Shown here piece by piece: positions 23,991-36,705 of a stretch of 64,000 nucleotides of DNA (positions are counted from its first letter, which is position 1; the number at the start of each line of letters is the position of its first letter). Source of the stretch: Euryodendron excelsum (taxonomy: Eukaryota > Streptophyta > Magnoliopsida > Ericales > Pentaphylacaceae). The notes under the pieces are model-generated. The model saw only the letters and a list, made by a program, of their open reading frames with translations, was not told the DNA's origin and did not search any database. A program made the translations under genes and the position numbers. The DNA lies in the NCBI GenBank assembly GCA_033060915.1, contig CM065394.1, positions 36,070,001 to 36,134,000 on the forward strand, in the 5' to 3' direction.

Positions 23991-26900
23991 ATGGAGGGGG
24001 AGAAAGTGCGGGGAGGTCCGGAAAGGCCGCCTAGCCAGAACAGGAGCTTTAGTAGGAGCATAAGCAGGAGTCTCAGCAAGGCAAGTTGGAGTATGGAAGA
24101 AGTGTTCGCCGGTGCCAGTCATACCCGACGGAGCAGTCGTGCCGGAGAAGACGAAGAAGCTCTCAGATGGGCTGCTCTAGAGAAGTTGCCAACCTATGCT
24201 AGGCTACGAACCAGCATCATAAAATCTTTCATAGATAACGAAGACCATGGGGACAAGGTGGTTCACAAGGAGGTTGATGTCCGGAAGCTCGATACAAATG
24301 ACCGACAAATCCTCATCGACAGGCTCTTCAAGGTTGCAGAGGAAGATAACGAGAAGTTCTTGACAAAGTTCAGAAACCGAATCGAGAAGTAAGTCTCCAA
24401 TTGACTTCACCTTAATATTAGCTTTGTGTTCAAGTTTTCAATAGTTTTCAATCAATCATTCATTTGAGATTTTGTATCGAATTTGACATGGACACAATAG
24501 ATTTGTTAAGCAATTTCTGTCATGCATTAGGATATCTCTTACCCATCTAACCACTCCTCATCTAATGACTTGATTTGGTCAATGTAGCATTTGTTTTTTT
24601 ACATTAAAAGCAAACAAAAAAACCAACGGAAGAATTTTTCACGTAGCTGTTTTACTCTTGAGGGAATCAAAGTTGACGTTTCTTTTTCTTCAATTCCCTT
24701 TAGAAACAGTAATTATTGATTTTATGTAATTGTATATTAAACTTGCTTAAATCAACGTCACCATACGTACAGTTCAGCTTATCATTTCTTCGTCATTTTT
24801 TCCTTTGTTTTCCTTCATTAAATTTTGATTGAATTTGAAGTTAAATTTAAAAAGGTTGGTTTTTGTCATAATCATCAAACTTGTTATACAATCATATTTT
24901 GACTTCTCTGGAGTTTGGCTCAGACAAACTCAGTTGAGTCAACTCAAAAAAAGGAAAAAAAATTTCTAGCCTTGATCATCATCACAATCATATTTTGACC
25001 CAGCTGGTGTTTGGCTCAGACGAACTCAGTTGAGGCAAAAAAAAGTGTCTCCATGATCGTCACCTCTAAATCATTTTGCTTGTCATTGCAGGGTTGGGAT
25101 TAACCTTCCAACTGTGGAAGTTAGGTTTGAGAAATTAACCATCGAAGCGGATTGCTACATTGGCGACAGAGCTCTTCCCTCACTTCTAAACGCGGCCCGA
25201 AACGCGGCCGAGTCAGCATTGAGTTTGCTTGGGATCAGACTGGCTGAGAGAACAAAACTCACAATTCTAAAAGATGCCTCGGGCACAATAAAACCATCAA
25301 GGTAAATTCATAAGTTTTGTTATGTGGTAAGAAGTCATTCATAAAATAAAATAAAGTTACCAACTTTCAAGGGATTCTTAATTTTTAATACTATTTTTAT
25401 AAGTCTTTACGAACATAACACCTATTATAATGACTCGTAATTACTAAAATCATTGTCACAATATTATCGAATTTTTTGTATAAATTTTTGAAATAAATAG
25501 TATTTTTTTATTTTTATTCATATTGATATGGCCCTGATTATTTGTGGTATAGGATGACACTTCTATTAGGCCCACCATCCTCCGGGAAGACAACCCTTTT
25601 GTTGGCACTGGCTGGAAAGTTGGACCCAAGCTTGAAGGTAAGAGGAGAAGTGACTTACAATGGGCACAGGCTCAACGAATTCGTACCCCAAAAGACTTCA
25701 GCATACATTAGCCAAAATGATGTTCATGTTGGAGAAATGACAGTGAAAGAAACCCTAGATTTCTCTGCAAGGTGCCAAGGGGTCGGGTCTCGATACGGTA
25801 ATTAATTAATCGGATCTTTACCACATTTATCATAATTTTTCTAGTACAAAATTTTTATTTTCTTGATTGCATTTCATTGTTGATGTATAAATTACAGAAC
25901 TCCTGACTGAGCTTGCAAGAAGGGAGAGGGAAGCCGGAATTTTTCCCGAGGCGGAGGTCGACCTTTACATGAAGGTATAATTGCAAGTTTACAAAATGGT
26001 TTTGGTGGAAATTAATTTTGTATTTTGCTAATATTTTCTTAACTGTGTAGTTATGTAAATTGCATTATTATTTTTTTAACTGTTTTGCTATGTATATTTT
26101 TATCAGGCAACAGCCATGGAAGGAGTTGAGAGCAGCCTCATTACTGATTACACTCTAAGGGTACTTTGGGACTCCATTGTTTAAAATTCTTTCTCTGAAT
26201 TTAAGCCAATTGGGTGTTGACAAGTCACCACCAACTCAACCGAGTCTTGAAATTGGGTGGTGACTTGTCACCACCGACTCAACCGAGTCTTGAGAGGTTT
26301 TTGGGTTCTCACTTCTCTGTCAACAATCTCTGCTTACCTACTCTTGGTGGATAAGGAGGGCCTGGTTTTCTACTTTTTATTTTTGTTTTTGTTTTTATTT
26401 ATTTATTGAAATTCGGTTGGTGAACAACTTTTTTATTCGATTCAAAAGTCAAAGTTACATATTCAACCCTCAAAGGATTCTCATTTTCGAATTAGAATCC
26501 TTCCTACTGAACATTATATTAAATTTTTTGTTAATTGAACGAATACAGATTTTGGGACTTGATGTATGCCGGGACACCATTGTTGGGAATGAAATGATGC
26601 GAGGAATATCAGGAGGGCAGAAAAAGCGAGTAACAACAGGTTAATCTTTCCCTCTAAATCTTAATTAGTACGTTTCGTGAAGATGTCTTTTTTAATGTAA
26701 AATCTAATTAAGGTCATTTGGCCTAATTGCATTCATGCCTGACCTAATTTAGATAGGGTATTTGCTAAGTAACCATATAGATATAGTTATGTACGTCTTT
26801 GTCATTATAATATTAAGAGGAATGCACCTACATGGACCCAACCAACCAAACAACCAAGGTCATTTGACCAATTCCTAGAGTTGAACCACCAACCCCCAGC

Positions 26901-29900
26901 GCATTATACTTCTACTGATTCTATGGCCAAACACAGATGGCAAATATAACGTAAGAAGCAACTTTGCCAACATTGCCAAAAGTCGCCGCCCTATTCTTTT
27001 GAGAAAGACGAAGCCAAGTTGTGTCATTTTCGTTGGCAATAACCTAACCCTACACTTCAATTATACATGCCATACCTACCACACCAAGCATACATGTGCC
27101 ACACAATGCATTATCGAGACGCGATAAATTATTCAGCACAATGTGACTCTTCTCCTCTAACACTGAATAATTTTTCGGTTCTGATCTTACCATTATGGGC
27201 GTACAGGAGAGATGATTGTTGGGCCCACTAAAACACTATTCATGGACGAGATATCAACGGGCCTGGACAGCTCCACAACATTTCAAATAGTGAAGTGCCT
27301 GCAGCAGATTGTGCACCTTACCGAGGCCACCATCCTGATGTCCCTACTCCAGCCCGCTCCTGAGACGTTCGATCTCTTTGACGATATCATCCTCTTATCA
27401 GAAGGCCAGATTGTCTATCAGGGCCCACGAGAGCACATACTCGAGTTCTTCGAGAGCTGTGGATTCAAGTGCCCAGAGAGAAAAGGAACCGCTGATTTCT
27501 TGCAAGAGGTAATTATATGATGGCTAAACTTTATATAGTTCGAGCACCCAAAACAGCAAGTACATTACGGGCCTCCTCAGGGCCCATATTAGCTAAATCT
27601 AAGGCCCAAAATGCAAGTACATTATGGGCCTCATCTGGGCTCATATTATAATTTAGGTCATAATTAGGCCCATTTAGCATAACCTAAGGACCAAAGTATA
27701 AGTACATTATGGCTCAATCTGGGCCCATATTAATTATTTAGGCCAAAAGCCCACGCTAAAGTTTGTGTGACTCTCACAGGTTACCTCAAGGAAGGACCAA
27801 GAGCAGTATTGGGCCGAAAGAAGCCGACCATACAGATACGTATCTGTCACCGAGTTCGTGGGCCGGTTCAAACGATTCCATGTGGGCCTGAGGCTCGAGA
27901 ATGAGCTCTCCGTCCCTTACGACAAGGCCCGTAGCCACAATGCTGCTCTTGTCTACAAGAAATACTCAGTGCCAAAGAGGGAACTTCTGAAGGCAACTTT
28001 TGACAAAGAATGGCTGCTAATGAAGAGGAACTCTTTCGTCTATGTTTTCAAGACGGTTCAGATCATTATCGTGGCGATCATCGCCTCGACAGTGTTTTTA
28101 AGGACTGAAATGAACACTAGGAATGAAGAAGATGGGGCTGTCTACATTGGTGCACTCTTGTTTACCATGATCATCAATATGTTCAATGGTTTTGCCGAAC
28201 TGTCTCTTATTATACAGAGGCTTCCTGTGTTTTACAAGCATAGAGACTTGCTCTTCCATCCACCTTGGGCTTTCACCCTCCCGACTTTCCTGCTCGGGAT
28301 TCCCATGTCGGTGTTGGAGTCAGTTGTTTGGATGGTGATGACCTATTACAGCATGGGATTTGCACCCGAAGCTAGCAGGTTCTTCAAGCAATTGTTGGTG
28401 GTGTTTCTGATCCAACAAATGGCTGCCGGGATTTTCAGGCTCATTTCTGCAGTCTGCAGGACCATGATCATTGCCAACACCGGTGGAGCTTTGACTCTCC
28501 TCCTCGTGTTCCTGCTCGGTGGTTTCATCCTCCCTAAAGGTTAGCCCAACTATACATTATAACTGATAAAAAAAAAAAAAACCCAAGAGGAAAAAACAGA
28601 GAAACAAAAACAGTTTTTTGAAGCAGAAATTACTCACAACAGTTTTCTTCACTTCTGCAAGCTTTTCAATTCTGATGGAGAGTTGCTTCCTCTTTTTGGC
28701 AGGTCAAATTCCAAAGTGGTGGGGGTGGGCTTACTGGGTTTCACCAATGAGCTATGGTTACAATGCTTTGGCTGTAAATGAGATGTTTGCTCCAAGGTGG
28801 ATGAACAAACGGGTATGTATTCTCTACTATGCTGCCCTGCTTCTGTTTTTTTTCTCCCGAGTGTTCTTCCCTACTAGCAAGGTCAAGCATTTCAAATTAT
28901 CAATCAAAAAAGTGAGAGGAAAGAATAAACAAAAGAAAGTAGATAATTTGTTTTCTACAACAAAAGAGAAAGTTCCTAAGCAATTTCTGTTCTGTTGCAG
29001 GCTTCGGATAATGTTACCAGTCTCGGCGTGGCTGTGCTAAACAACTTCGATATCTTCCCTGAAAGAAGATGGTTTTGGATTGGGGCAGCAGCTCTTCTGG
29101 GGTTTGCAGTTCTCTTCAACATTCTCTTCACCCTTGCTCTTACGTACTTAAATCGTAAGTTCTGAAATTATGCTCATAGTGAACAAGCTAGGGATATCTC
29201 TCTTGACTGGGGTAACTCATATTATTTACTGTTGCCATATGAAATAGCTCTTGGAAAGCCACAAGCTATAATTTCCAAAGAAGCAGCAAGGGAGATCGAA
29301 GCTGACCAAGAAGAAACTGAGGAAGCACCAAGACTTAGAACAACCGGATCGAAGAGAGAATCACTCCATCGAGCCTTATCTGCTGCTGATGGGAACAATT
29401 CAAGTAAGAAACATGCACATATTACTCAATAGTCAATAGCAATCTAACATCAATTATTTATACAGCAGTTTCAGATTTACTTACATGAAAATTGTATTCA
29501 GGAGAAATGGCAATCCGGAGAATGAGCAGTCGAGCCAATGCCAATGGACTAAGTAGAAATGAAGACACAAGCCTTGAGGCTGCGAATGGAGTTGCTCCCA
29601 AGAGAGGAATGGTTCTTCCCTTCTCTCCTCTCGCCATGTCCTTTGACAGCGTTAAGTACTTTGTGGATATGCCACTGGTAAGTCTCTTTTCCTCTTTCAA
29701 TCCCATTTTTTAGCTCAGATGCCATTACACAATCATAGTAACAGGTTAGTATTCCTAATTAAATCACAAGAAAATAACAATTTTCTTTTGATTTCGACAG
29801 GAGATGAAGGAACAAGGAGTAACAGAGGACAGGCTCCAATTACTGCGGGAAGTAACTGGTGCATTTAGGCCTGGTGTCCTGACTGCACTGATGGGAGTCA

Positions 29901-32321
29901 GTGGGGCCGGAAAAACTACACTAATGGATGTTCTAGCAGGGAGGAAAACAGGTGGTTACATTGAAGGTGATATTAGAATTTCTGGATTCCCCAAGAAACA
30001 AGAAACCTTTGCTAGAATTTCTGGATACTGTGAGCAAACTGACATCCACTCCCCTCAAGTCACTGTTCGTGAATCTTTGATTTACTCGGCATTCCTTCGG
30101 CTCCCTAAGGAAGTCAATAAGGAAGAAAAGATGGTAAGAAACTGCCATTTATATTACATATGAAAAATATGTCATGCGGTAGAAGGTCGAGCACTAAAAT
30201 GATCTTTTTTTCTTTTAATTCCCTTCCAGGTTTTTGTGGATGAAGTGATGGATCTAGTTGAACTGGACAATCTCAAGGATGCCATTGTAGGGCTTCCAGG
30301 AATTACAGGTTTGTCAACAGAACAGAGGAAGAGATTGACAATAGCAGTGGAGCTGGTTGCTAATCCATCAATCATATTCATGGATGAACCAACTTCTGGT
30401 CTTGATGCAAGAGCGGCAGCAATTGTGATGAGAACCGTGAGAAACACAGTGGACACAGGGAGAACAGTAGTTTGCACAATTCATCAGCCTAGCATCGACA
30501 TCTTTGAAGCATTTGATGAGGTACTCAACAATCTCTCTCTCCCCTCCTCTCTTTCTCTTTCTATCCCTCTATGTCTCTCTCTCAACAAATCATATCATAT
30601 TGTTTATCAGCTGCTACTGATGAAAAGAGGAGGACAAGTGATCTACTCAGGACCACTGGGACGTAATTCTCACAAGATTATTGAATATTTTGAGGTATTT
30701 CCATCATATTCCTGAAATATACCTTCCCTTCTTATACTCAATAAAAGACTACTGCAAATTATTCAACCATTTATACTTACGTCAGGCAATTCCTGGAGTC
30801 CCCAAAATTAAAGAAAAATACAATCCAGCAACATGGATGCTAGAAGCAAGCTCAGTTGCAGCAGAAGCCCGACTTGGACTTGATTTTGCTGAACACTACA
30901 AATCGTCGAGCTTGCATCAGTAAGTAGAAAATTTAATTAAAGCAATAGAAAGTGTTTGCTGGGTTTTAAATGATATAGGATTCAAACTAATATATGGGTG
31001 TAAGCAGACGAAACAAGGCTCTAGTGAAGGAGTTGAGCATACCTCCATCTGGCGCAAAAGACCTCTATTTCGCAACACAATATTCTCAGTCCACATGGGG
31101 GCAATTCAAATCCTGCATATGGAAGCAGTGGTGGACTTACTGGAGAAGTCCTGATTACAACCTTGTGAGGTTCTTCTTCACCTTAGTTGCTGCCCTTATG
31201 ATGGGAACAATTTTCTGGCAGGTTGGCAAAAACAGGTGTGTGTCTAATTCTTACAAAATCCAAACTGTCTGTTTCTGTACATTGGTGACAGAAAAAAAGG
31301 AGATCATTCTCTAATTCCATGTTGGGATTTTTTATTTGGCTCAGGGAGAGCACAGCTGATCTGACCACGATCATCGGGGCAATGTATGCTTCAGTCCTGT
31401 TTGTTGGAATTAATAACTGTGGGACAGTACAGCCTATTGTAGCTGTTGAAAGAACAGTGTTTTATCGAGAAAAAGCTGCCGGGATGTATTCTGCATTACC
31501 ATATGCCATAGCACAGGTGAGCAGAATGTTTCTTTAAGTGATTTGGGTATATATAATTTTCAACATCAACATCAAATAAGTCATAGAAAATTCAAATTTG
31601 CTAAGCTTTAATTCTAGCTATTGATCTCTCAGCTAGGATATTTTTCAATCTTATTCAGAGGTTTTTTTTTTGTTTTCTGACGTGCAGGTAATCACGGAAC
31701 TACCATATGTGCTTGTTCAAGCCGTCTATTTCAGTCTTATAGTGTATGCCATGGTGGGCTTCGAGTGGGTGGCACACAAATTCTTCTGGTTCTTCTTCGT
31801 CACCTATGTCTCCTTTCTCTACTTCACCTACTATGGAATGATGACTGTTTCCATCACACCAAACCACCAAGTAGCAGCTATTTTTGCAGCCGCTTTCTAC
31901 TCACTCTTCAATCTTTTCTCGGGTTTCTTCATTCCCAGACCGGTAATCTCAATTTCCTCAGATCAGTTTATTTTATAGATGTATAGCCATAAATACATTT
32001 TAACATGGTTTTTCTTTTCTCCTCTTTCCTTTGGTACTGAAATTTCAGAAAATTCCTAAGTGGTGGGTATGGTATTACTGGATTTGCCCAGTGGCATGGA
32101 CAGTTTATGGGTTGATCGTGTCACAGTATGGCGATGTGGAGGACACTATTAAAGCGCCTGGGATGTCGTCTGACCCTACTGTGAAGTGGTACGTGCAAAA
32201 TCATTTTGGGTATGAACCAGACTTCATCGGGCCAGTAGCTGGAGTTTTGGTCGCTTTTGCAGTCTTCTTTGCCTTCATGTATGCCTACTGCATTAAAACT
32301 TTGAACTTCCAAACAAGGTAG
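23991..32321 (+). CDS. ABCG36: Full-size ABCG (PDR-type) transporter, ABCG36/PEN3-like, 20 exons
   Basis: Exons: 23991-24388, 25092-25301, 25553-25797, 25898-25974, 26107-26160, 26549-26639, 27207-27508, 27780-28539, 28703-28812, 29001-29154, 29248-29403, 29502-29677, 29801-30133, 30230-30520, 30611-30694, 30786-30919, 31008-31235, 31345-31516, 31688-31942, 32049-32321. All are GT..AG and phases join; the CDS is 4503 bases, 1500 residues. NBD1: Walker [10 protein letters not shown] (~209-217), signature ISGGQKKR (~348), Walker B TLFMDEIS (~368). First membrane domain follows in the 760-base exon. NBD2: Walker [10 protein letters not shown] (~943), signature-equivalent LSTEQRKR, Walker [13 protein letters not shown]. 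Second membrane domain is in exons 17-20. The N terminus is Ser/Arg-rich with [16 protein letters not shown], typical of this clade. Known members sit in the plasma membrane and export defence compounds, auxin precursors or cadmium; the substrate here is unknown. An upstream in-frame ATG at 23970 would add seven residues, but a possible splice acceptor at 23980 favours 23991. Confidence 0.95.
24889..25034. repeat. Direct duplication in ABCG intron 1
   Basis: A segment of about 50 bases (CAATCATATTTTGAC ... GTTTGGCTCAGAC, then AACTCAGTTGAG) occurs twice, starting at 24889 and 24985. Confidence 0.75.
26208..26293. repeat. 43-bp tandem duplication with hairpin in ABCG intron 5
   Basis: Two adjacent units (26208-26250 and 26251-26293) share ATTGGGTG, GTCACCACC and ACTCAACCGAGTCTTGA. 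The second unit contains a near-palindrome with 9-bp arms, GGTGGTGAC and GTCACCACC, at 26256-26275. Confidence 0.85.
27558..27745. repeat. Degenerate tandem repeat in ABCG intron 7
   Basis: Three units begin with AAGTACATTAYGG (near 27558, 27614 and 27700), followed by a GGGCCCATATTA-like core and a TTTAGGCC-like end. The local GGGCCC/GGCCCA content contrasts with the AT-rich introns around it. Confidence 0.7.
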
Positions 32322-33466
32322 AAGAGACAGTTGAATCAAATTGTCCCCTGTAGATATATATATTAAGTCATCCAAGCTCTGAAAATGGCAGCAAACTGGA
32401 TGATACCTGTATTCTATTTTAGGATGAAAATTCTTGTTTAAAGTTATAGATTTATCATTGAGTAGATATCAGATATCTACTGATAAGTTTTGAAAGTTCT
32501 ATATGTAAATGTAGAGTTATTGGTTCTCATGGCTATAAAGCAAGAAATTTCTTCCTTTGTAGAACATTAAATAATATTGTATTTCAGCAAACTTCAAGCT
32601 GCATCATCAAAATGTTTTTGTTTATTCTGTCTTTAATTATTTATTTATATATATCTTTTTTAGTTCAATGTGTATATTCTGTATAAATCAATAACCAATA
32701 ATCTTTGGTAGCACAAACTTAGAGATTTACTAGAAAATACTCAAATCAAGATTAGAATCAAGAAAGCACACTAAATTTCAAATTGGTCAAGTGGATTCCT
32801 GTTGATTCTCAACCCACATGCCCAAGGCTCAGGTCCCCTTACAAAAAAATGAAGAAGAAGAAGAAGAAGAAGAGGAGAACACGAAAAGATAGACATTGCA
32901 GAGATCTCGGTTTGCTGCTTTGTGATATAAAATGAATAGAGAAGGAATATTCCCAGTAATTAGGCACAATGTGCTCATTAGCATCATGAATAGGTATTCA
33001 ATATTGTAAAGTAATACAATACCTGCCAATTTCATAGGAGCCATCTTTCAGTTTCGCAGACATCTTTGCAGTTGGCCATGGCCTCGCATTAAAGTTCCAA
33101 GATAAGGAGAGGAGTTACACATCTCAGATGCTACTTCAAGCAGTTCTTTCGATCCCTGAAAAATGGAAATGGTCTCAATTGCATCTTTCCTCAATGGATG
33201 AACTAGGGAACATATAATTTTATATTCATGAAAATGTTCTTAAAATCTAAGAGGGAAGCAAAATGGGTTAATTAGCTAAGAGTAGGCTCCCCCAATTGAT
33301 CAAACTATGTGTGATCACTGACTCAGCTCAACAAAGCCTTATCCAAATTATTTTAAAGTTCTTTTACTACCAATCATGATCATTTTTTTTAAATTGTATG
33401 ACATCTTTCCTTGCAACACTATCATTGAACACCAAATTCCTCTAGTGACATGAAGTTTTAGTTACA
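32322..33466. other. ABCG 3' flank; AAG microsatellite; SINE-like trace
   Basis: Contains the ABCG 3' untranslated region, an AAG trinucleotide run at 32849-32874 and, just before it, a worn tRNA-like stretch (GGTCAAGTGG ... GGCTCAGGTCCC) suggestive of a SINE. A minus-strand frame at ~33163-33057 preceded by TTTTTCAG could be a stray exon, but is not assigned. Confidence 0.4.
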
Positions 33467-33471
33467 CATCC

Positions 33472-34392
33472 CGTTAGGTTTTTTTTTAGTGCTGACATAT
33501 TCTTTAGACAAAAATGCTTTAATTGTAATTGTGTTTTGAGTTGTATTTAGACCAAATTAAAATAAGTTTCAAGTGGATGCTGTCAAAGTACAAGCTACTG
33601 AAGCTGTGGTATAAGCTACTGAAGAACGCAAAACTAAAACTTTTGAAGGTTATATCTCTCAAATCAGAAGTGCAATTGAGATCCACAATATATGGATTTC
33701 ATATAACTTTTCGATATCTACGCACTTGCCACTGACGGACATTCAAACGGGGTGTCAATGAGTTCGAACGGTCCATGTCCGGAGGGTTCCGACTAAGTTT
33801 CTACTCCATGTCTACTTAGGAATCCTTTCCTACTTTGACATACACTTCGTCCAAGATTCTGCAAATATTCCAGACTCTAGATAATTGCTCTGAAGGCTTC
33901 ATATTTAATATGCACATAATCAAAGAGATCATCTAACTATTCAGAGAGCTTTATTGTGCTTCAAAACTTATTAGAGTGTTTCTTCTGGTCAACAAATAAA
34001 CTTTACACATATCGTCTTGGCGAATTCCAAATGTTGACGTCGAGAGTACAGGAGAACAGTGAATCGCGGATGTGAGCAAGTATGAAATTTTTTACATAGT
34101 TTTGGATCAACGCGGAGTTGTAAATCAACGAGTTGGGTTGTAAGTTTACTCTTGTAACTATTTAAAGTTATAGTACTGAGTACGTTAATGGATGTGTGTG
34201 ACCCCATTATTTTTTTTTTTTGAGCTAATAAGGTTTCCAGGCTAAAATTCTTTGTACCTTATCTCATTACTTTATTACTTTAGAGTTACATATAGGATTA
34301 TTGGCGTACCTAAATAATTAACATATTCTTATAGTTGGATCTTTAGGTTAATTAATCAACTCAAGGCAAATCCACGCTCCTAGACTTTTTAA
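33472..34392 (+). repeat. 5' LTR of the Copia element
   Basis: Aligns along its length with 36706-37666. Shared landmarks include GTTAGGTTTTTT at the start, CTTTAATTGTAATTGTGTTT, CACTTCGTC and the terminal TCCTAGACTTTTT/TCCCAGACTTTTT. Slightly shorter than the 3' copy (921 versus 961 bases). Confidence 0.88.
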
Positions 34393-34589
34393 ATTAGTAT
34401 TAGAGCAAGTTCACTCAATTTTTTAAAATAATTTATTTTTAAAATCCTACTAGTGAGATATTTTACCTGAGATCATGGATTTGTTAAAAACAGAATATTT
34501 TGACCTTTAAAAACACTATGATAATATGTGTGGAAAGTTTTCTTGCTTGTTTGAAATTAAGTAAACTTTGATTTATGATCTAGAAATTA

Positions 34590-35170
34590 CTGAGAAGGAA
34601 AGAGAACTCTCTTAAGCATGATAATGATGAACTAAGTAAAAAGTTTTCTCAGTTAATTGAAGTTAATAAAAAATTGATCATCAAACTAAAAAATTTTGAC
34701 AAAGAAAAAATATAGTTTAAAACTCAGTTTGATGAAAGCAATATCTTGATTACCCAATTAAAGAAATCTGATGAAAGTCAAACCTTGATTAATCAATTTG
34801 AGACTAACAAGACTACCCTAAATGAAAAATCATCCAGCAAAACACGAAAATTCATTCCTCAAGTAAATCCATCAAAGTAAGAGACACACCAATTCGTGTC
34901 AGAACCCTCAAGAAATCACAAACAGGTAAAAAAAAACCCAAGGCATGTTTCCAATTTCGCGAACTTAAAATCTACACAGCATTCAAACGAGCGCATAAGG
35001 CGTCCTAACACTCGACGTCCAAACAGCCCACAATGGAGTTCGAACGGTAGGACTATGCGTTCGAACGGCTGGCAGTTTGAGGCACAGAGAACTACACATC
35101 CTAATTTTGTTCCTATATGCCATTATTATGGTGTTAAAGGACACGTCAGGCCTAACTGTTATAAATTATG
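34590..35170 (+). pseudogene. Decayed Copia gag (coiled coil and zinc knuckle)
   Basis: Frames interrupted by stops encode a Lys/Glu/Asn-rich region with KKSDESQTLINQFET-like heptads, then a basic stretch and a zinc-knuckle-like end, ICHYYGVKGHVRPNCYKL. The family knuckle is CX2CX4HX4C; here the second Cys is Tyr. Nothing of pol follows before the 3' LTR. Confidence 0.7.
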
Positions 35171-36705
35171 AAATATTTCTAGGAGTAATGTGCATGAAAA
35201 ACCTAGAAATAATTTTTGGAAGCCTGATAATGTACTACATAGACAGATCAAGGATCTGAACACCCAAGTAATCAACTCAGACAAGTAATTGTAAAAAAAA
35301 AATATTAAATCTGTTTGGATTAGAAAATCTAATTTACAGGGCTTGAATACCCCTAAAAATTTTGTAAGGGTTAACCTTTCTGATTAGAGTCCTGATTTTG
35401 ACATAGCATAGAAAGTTATTTAATTCTTATTCCTTTGTTCTAGTGCTATAATCATTGTTGTAGATTTTAGGAATTATTTTTAAAAAAAAATTAAAAATAC
35501 AAAAAGATTTTCTAATTATGGGTCATTAGTATTTTTGTGAGTTGTTGAGTAATGATTCATGACGGTGATAGTATGCATTGTTAGGTATTGAATACACGAT
35601 CTAGATTTAAATTTCTTCATCTTTGCCTACATTATGAGTAAATTTGGAAACATAAGTCTTGTGCACATTGAGCGCACTTGGTGCGCCTAATTTGGATGAA
35701 ACATGTATGTGATTCTTGTTAGTTTACTCTATTTTTGTGTTCTCTAAGATAGTTACTCCCTACATTGACCAATGTTCATATTGCATTATTCATTTAAATA
35801 CTCTCAACTTTAACATGTGTGAAAGTCACTATGGATGTATATTAAAATATGCACTTTCTGAGTAAAATAGTAGAAAGGGCTACCATGTTTTAAGTATTGA
35901 GATTGTTCAAAAAGAAAAAGAAAAAAATAGATATCCTTGAGCTATGCAAAAGAAAATAAAGTCAACTCTTACAAAGGTACTATATATGATCTCATTAAGG
36001 GGGAGTTTCCATCCTTGAAACGCACAAGCATAATTGGTCAATGTTCTAGCTGTATAATTATCTCAATAATTTGAATATATTTATTAACATTGATCTCTGC
36101 TAGTGTTTGTTTAAATTCTATAGCTTTTGACTTTATCGAGAACACCCACATAGTTATGTTTGCAAATTACATCTTTACGCCTAAAATGTTGAAATTTTCA
36201 ATTCGTTGAGTGTATTTTGTGTTTAAGACAATATTTGAGTTATGAGATTTATTTCTACATATCATAAGATGCTATTTGATTTATTGTCAAACTTTTCAGA
36301 AGAATTTCTTTTCCTATGGTGTGTTGAGAATCTCTCCTACATGTGTCTTATTTATTCTTTTCTATTCCTTGTTACCCTATTGTCATTAAACAAAATTTCA
36401 TTGAATTTTCTTTGTCAATTCCCAACAAAAAGGGGAAGAAAAAAAAAAGATAAGGGTTAAATCATATTATTTGCATTGTTATTAAAGGAGAGAGGTGATA
36501 TATACATGTGAGAGGGAGAAATTTATTTGTGAATATGATTTATTGATTGATATTTTACTTGCGGTTTCACGAGATTGTTTAATTGTGATTTTACAGATAG
36601 ACAGGTGCACAAGCGACTTCTTTGAGCATAACTTTTGACTTGTTTGAGTCATTTGATTATATTTGTTATTTTGTGTTTTCTCACAGAATTATCAAATGGG
36701 AAGAT

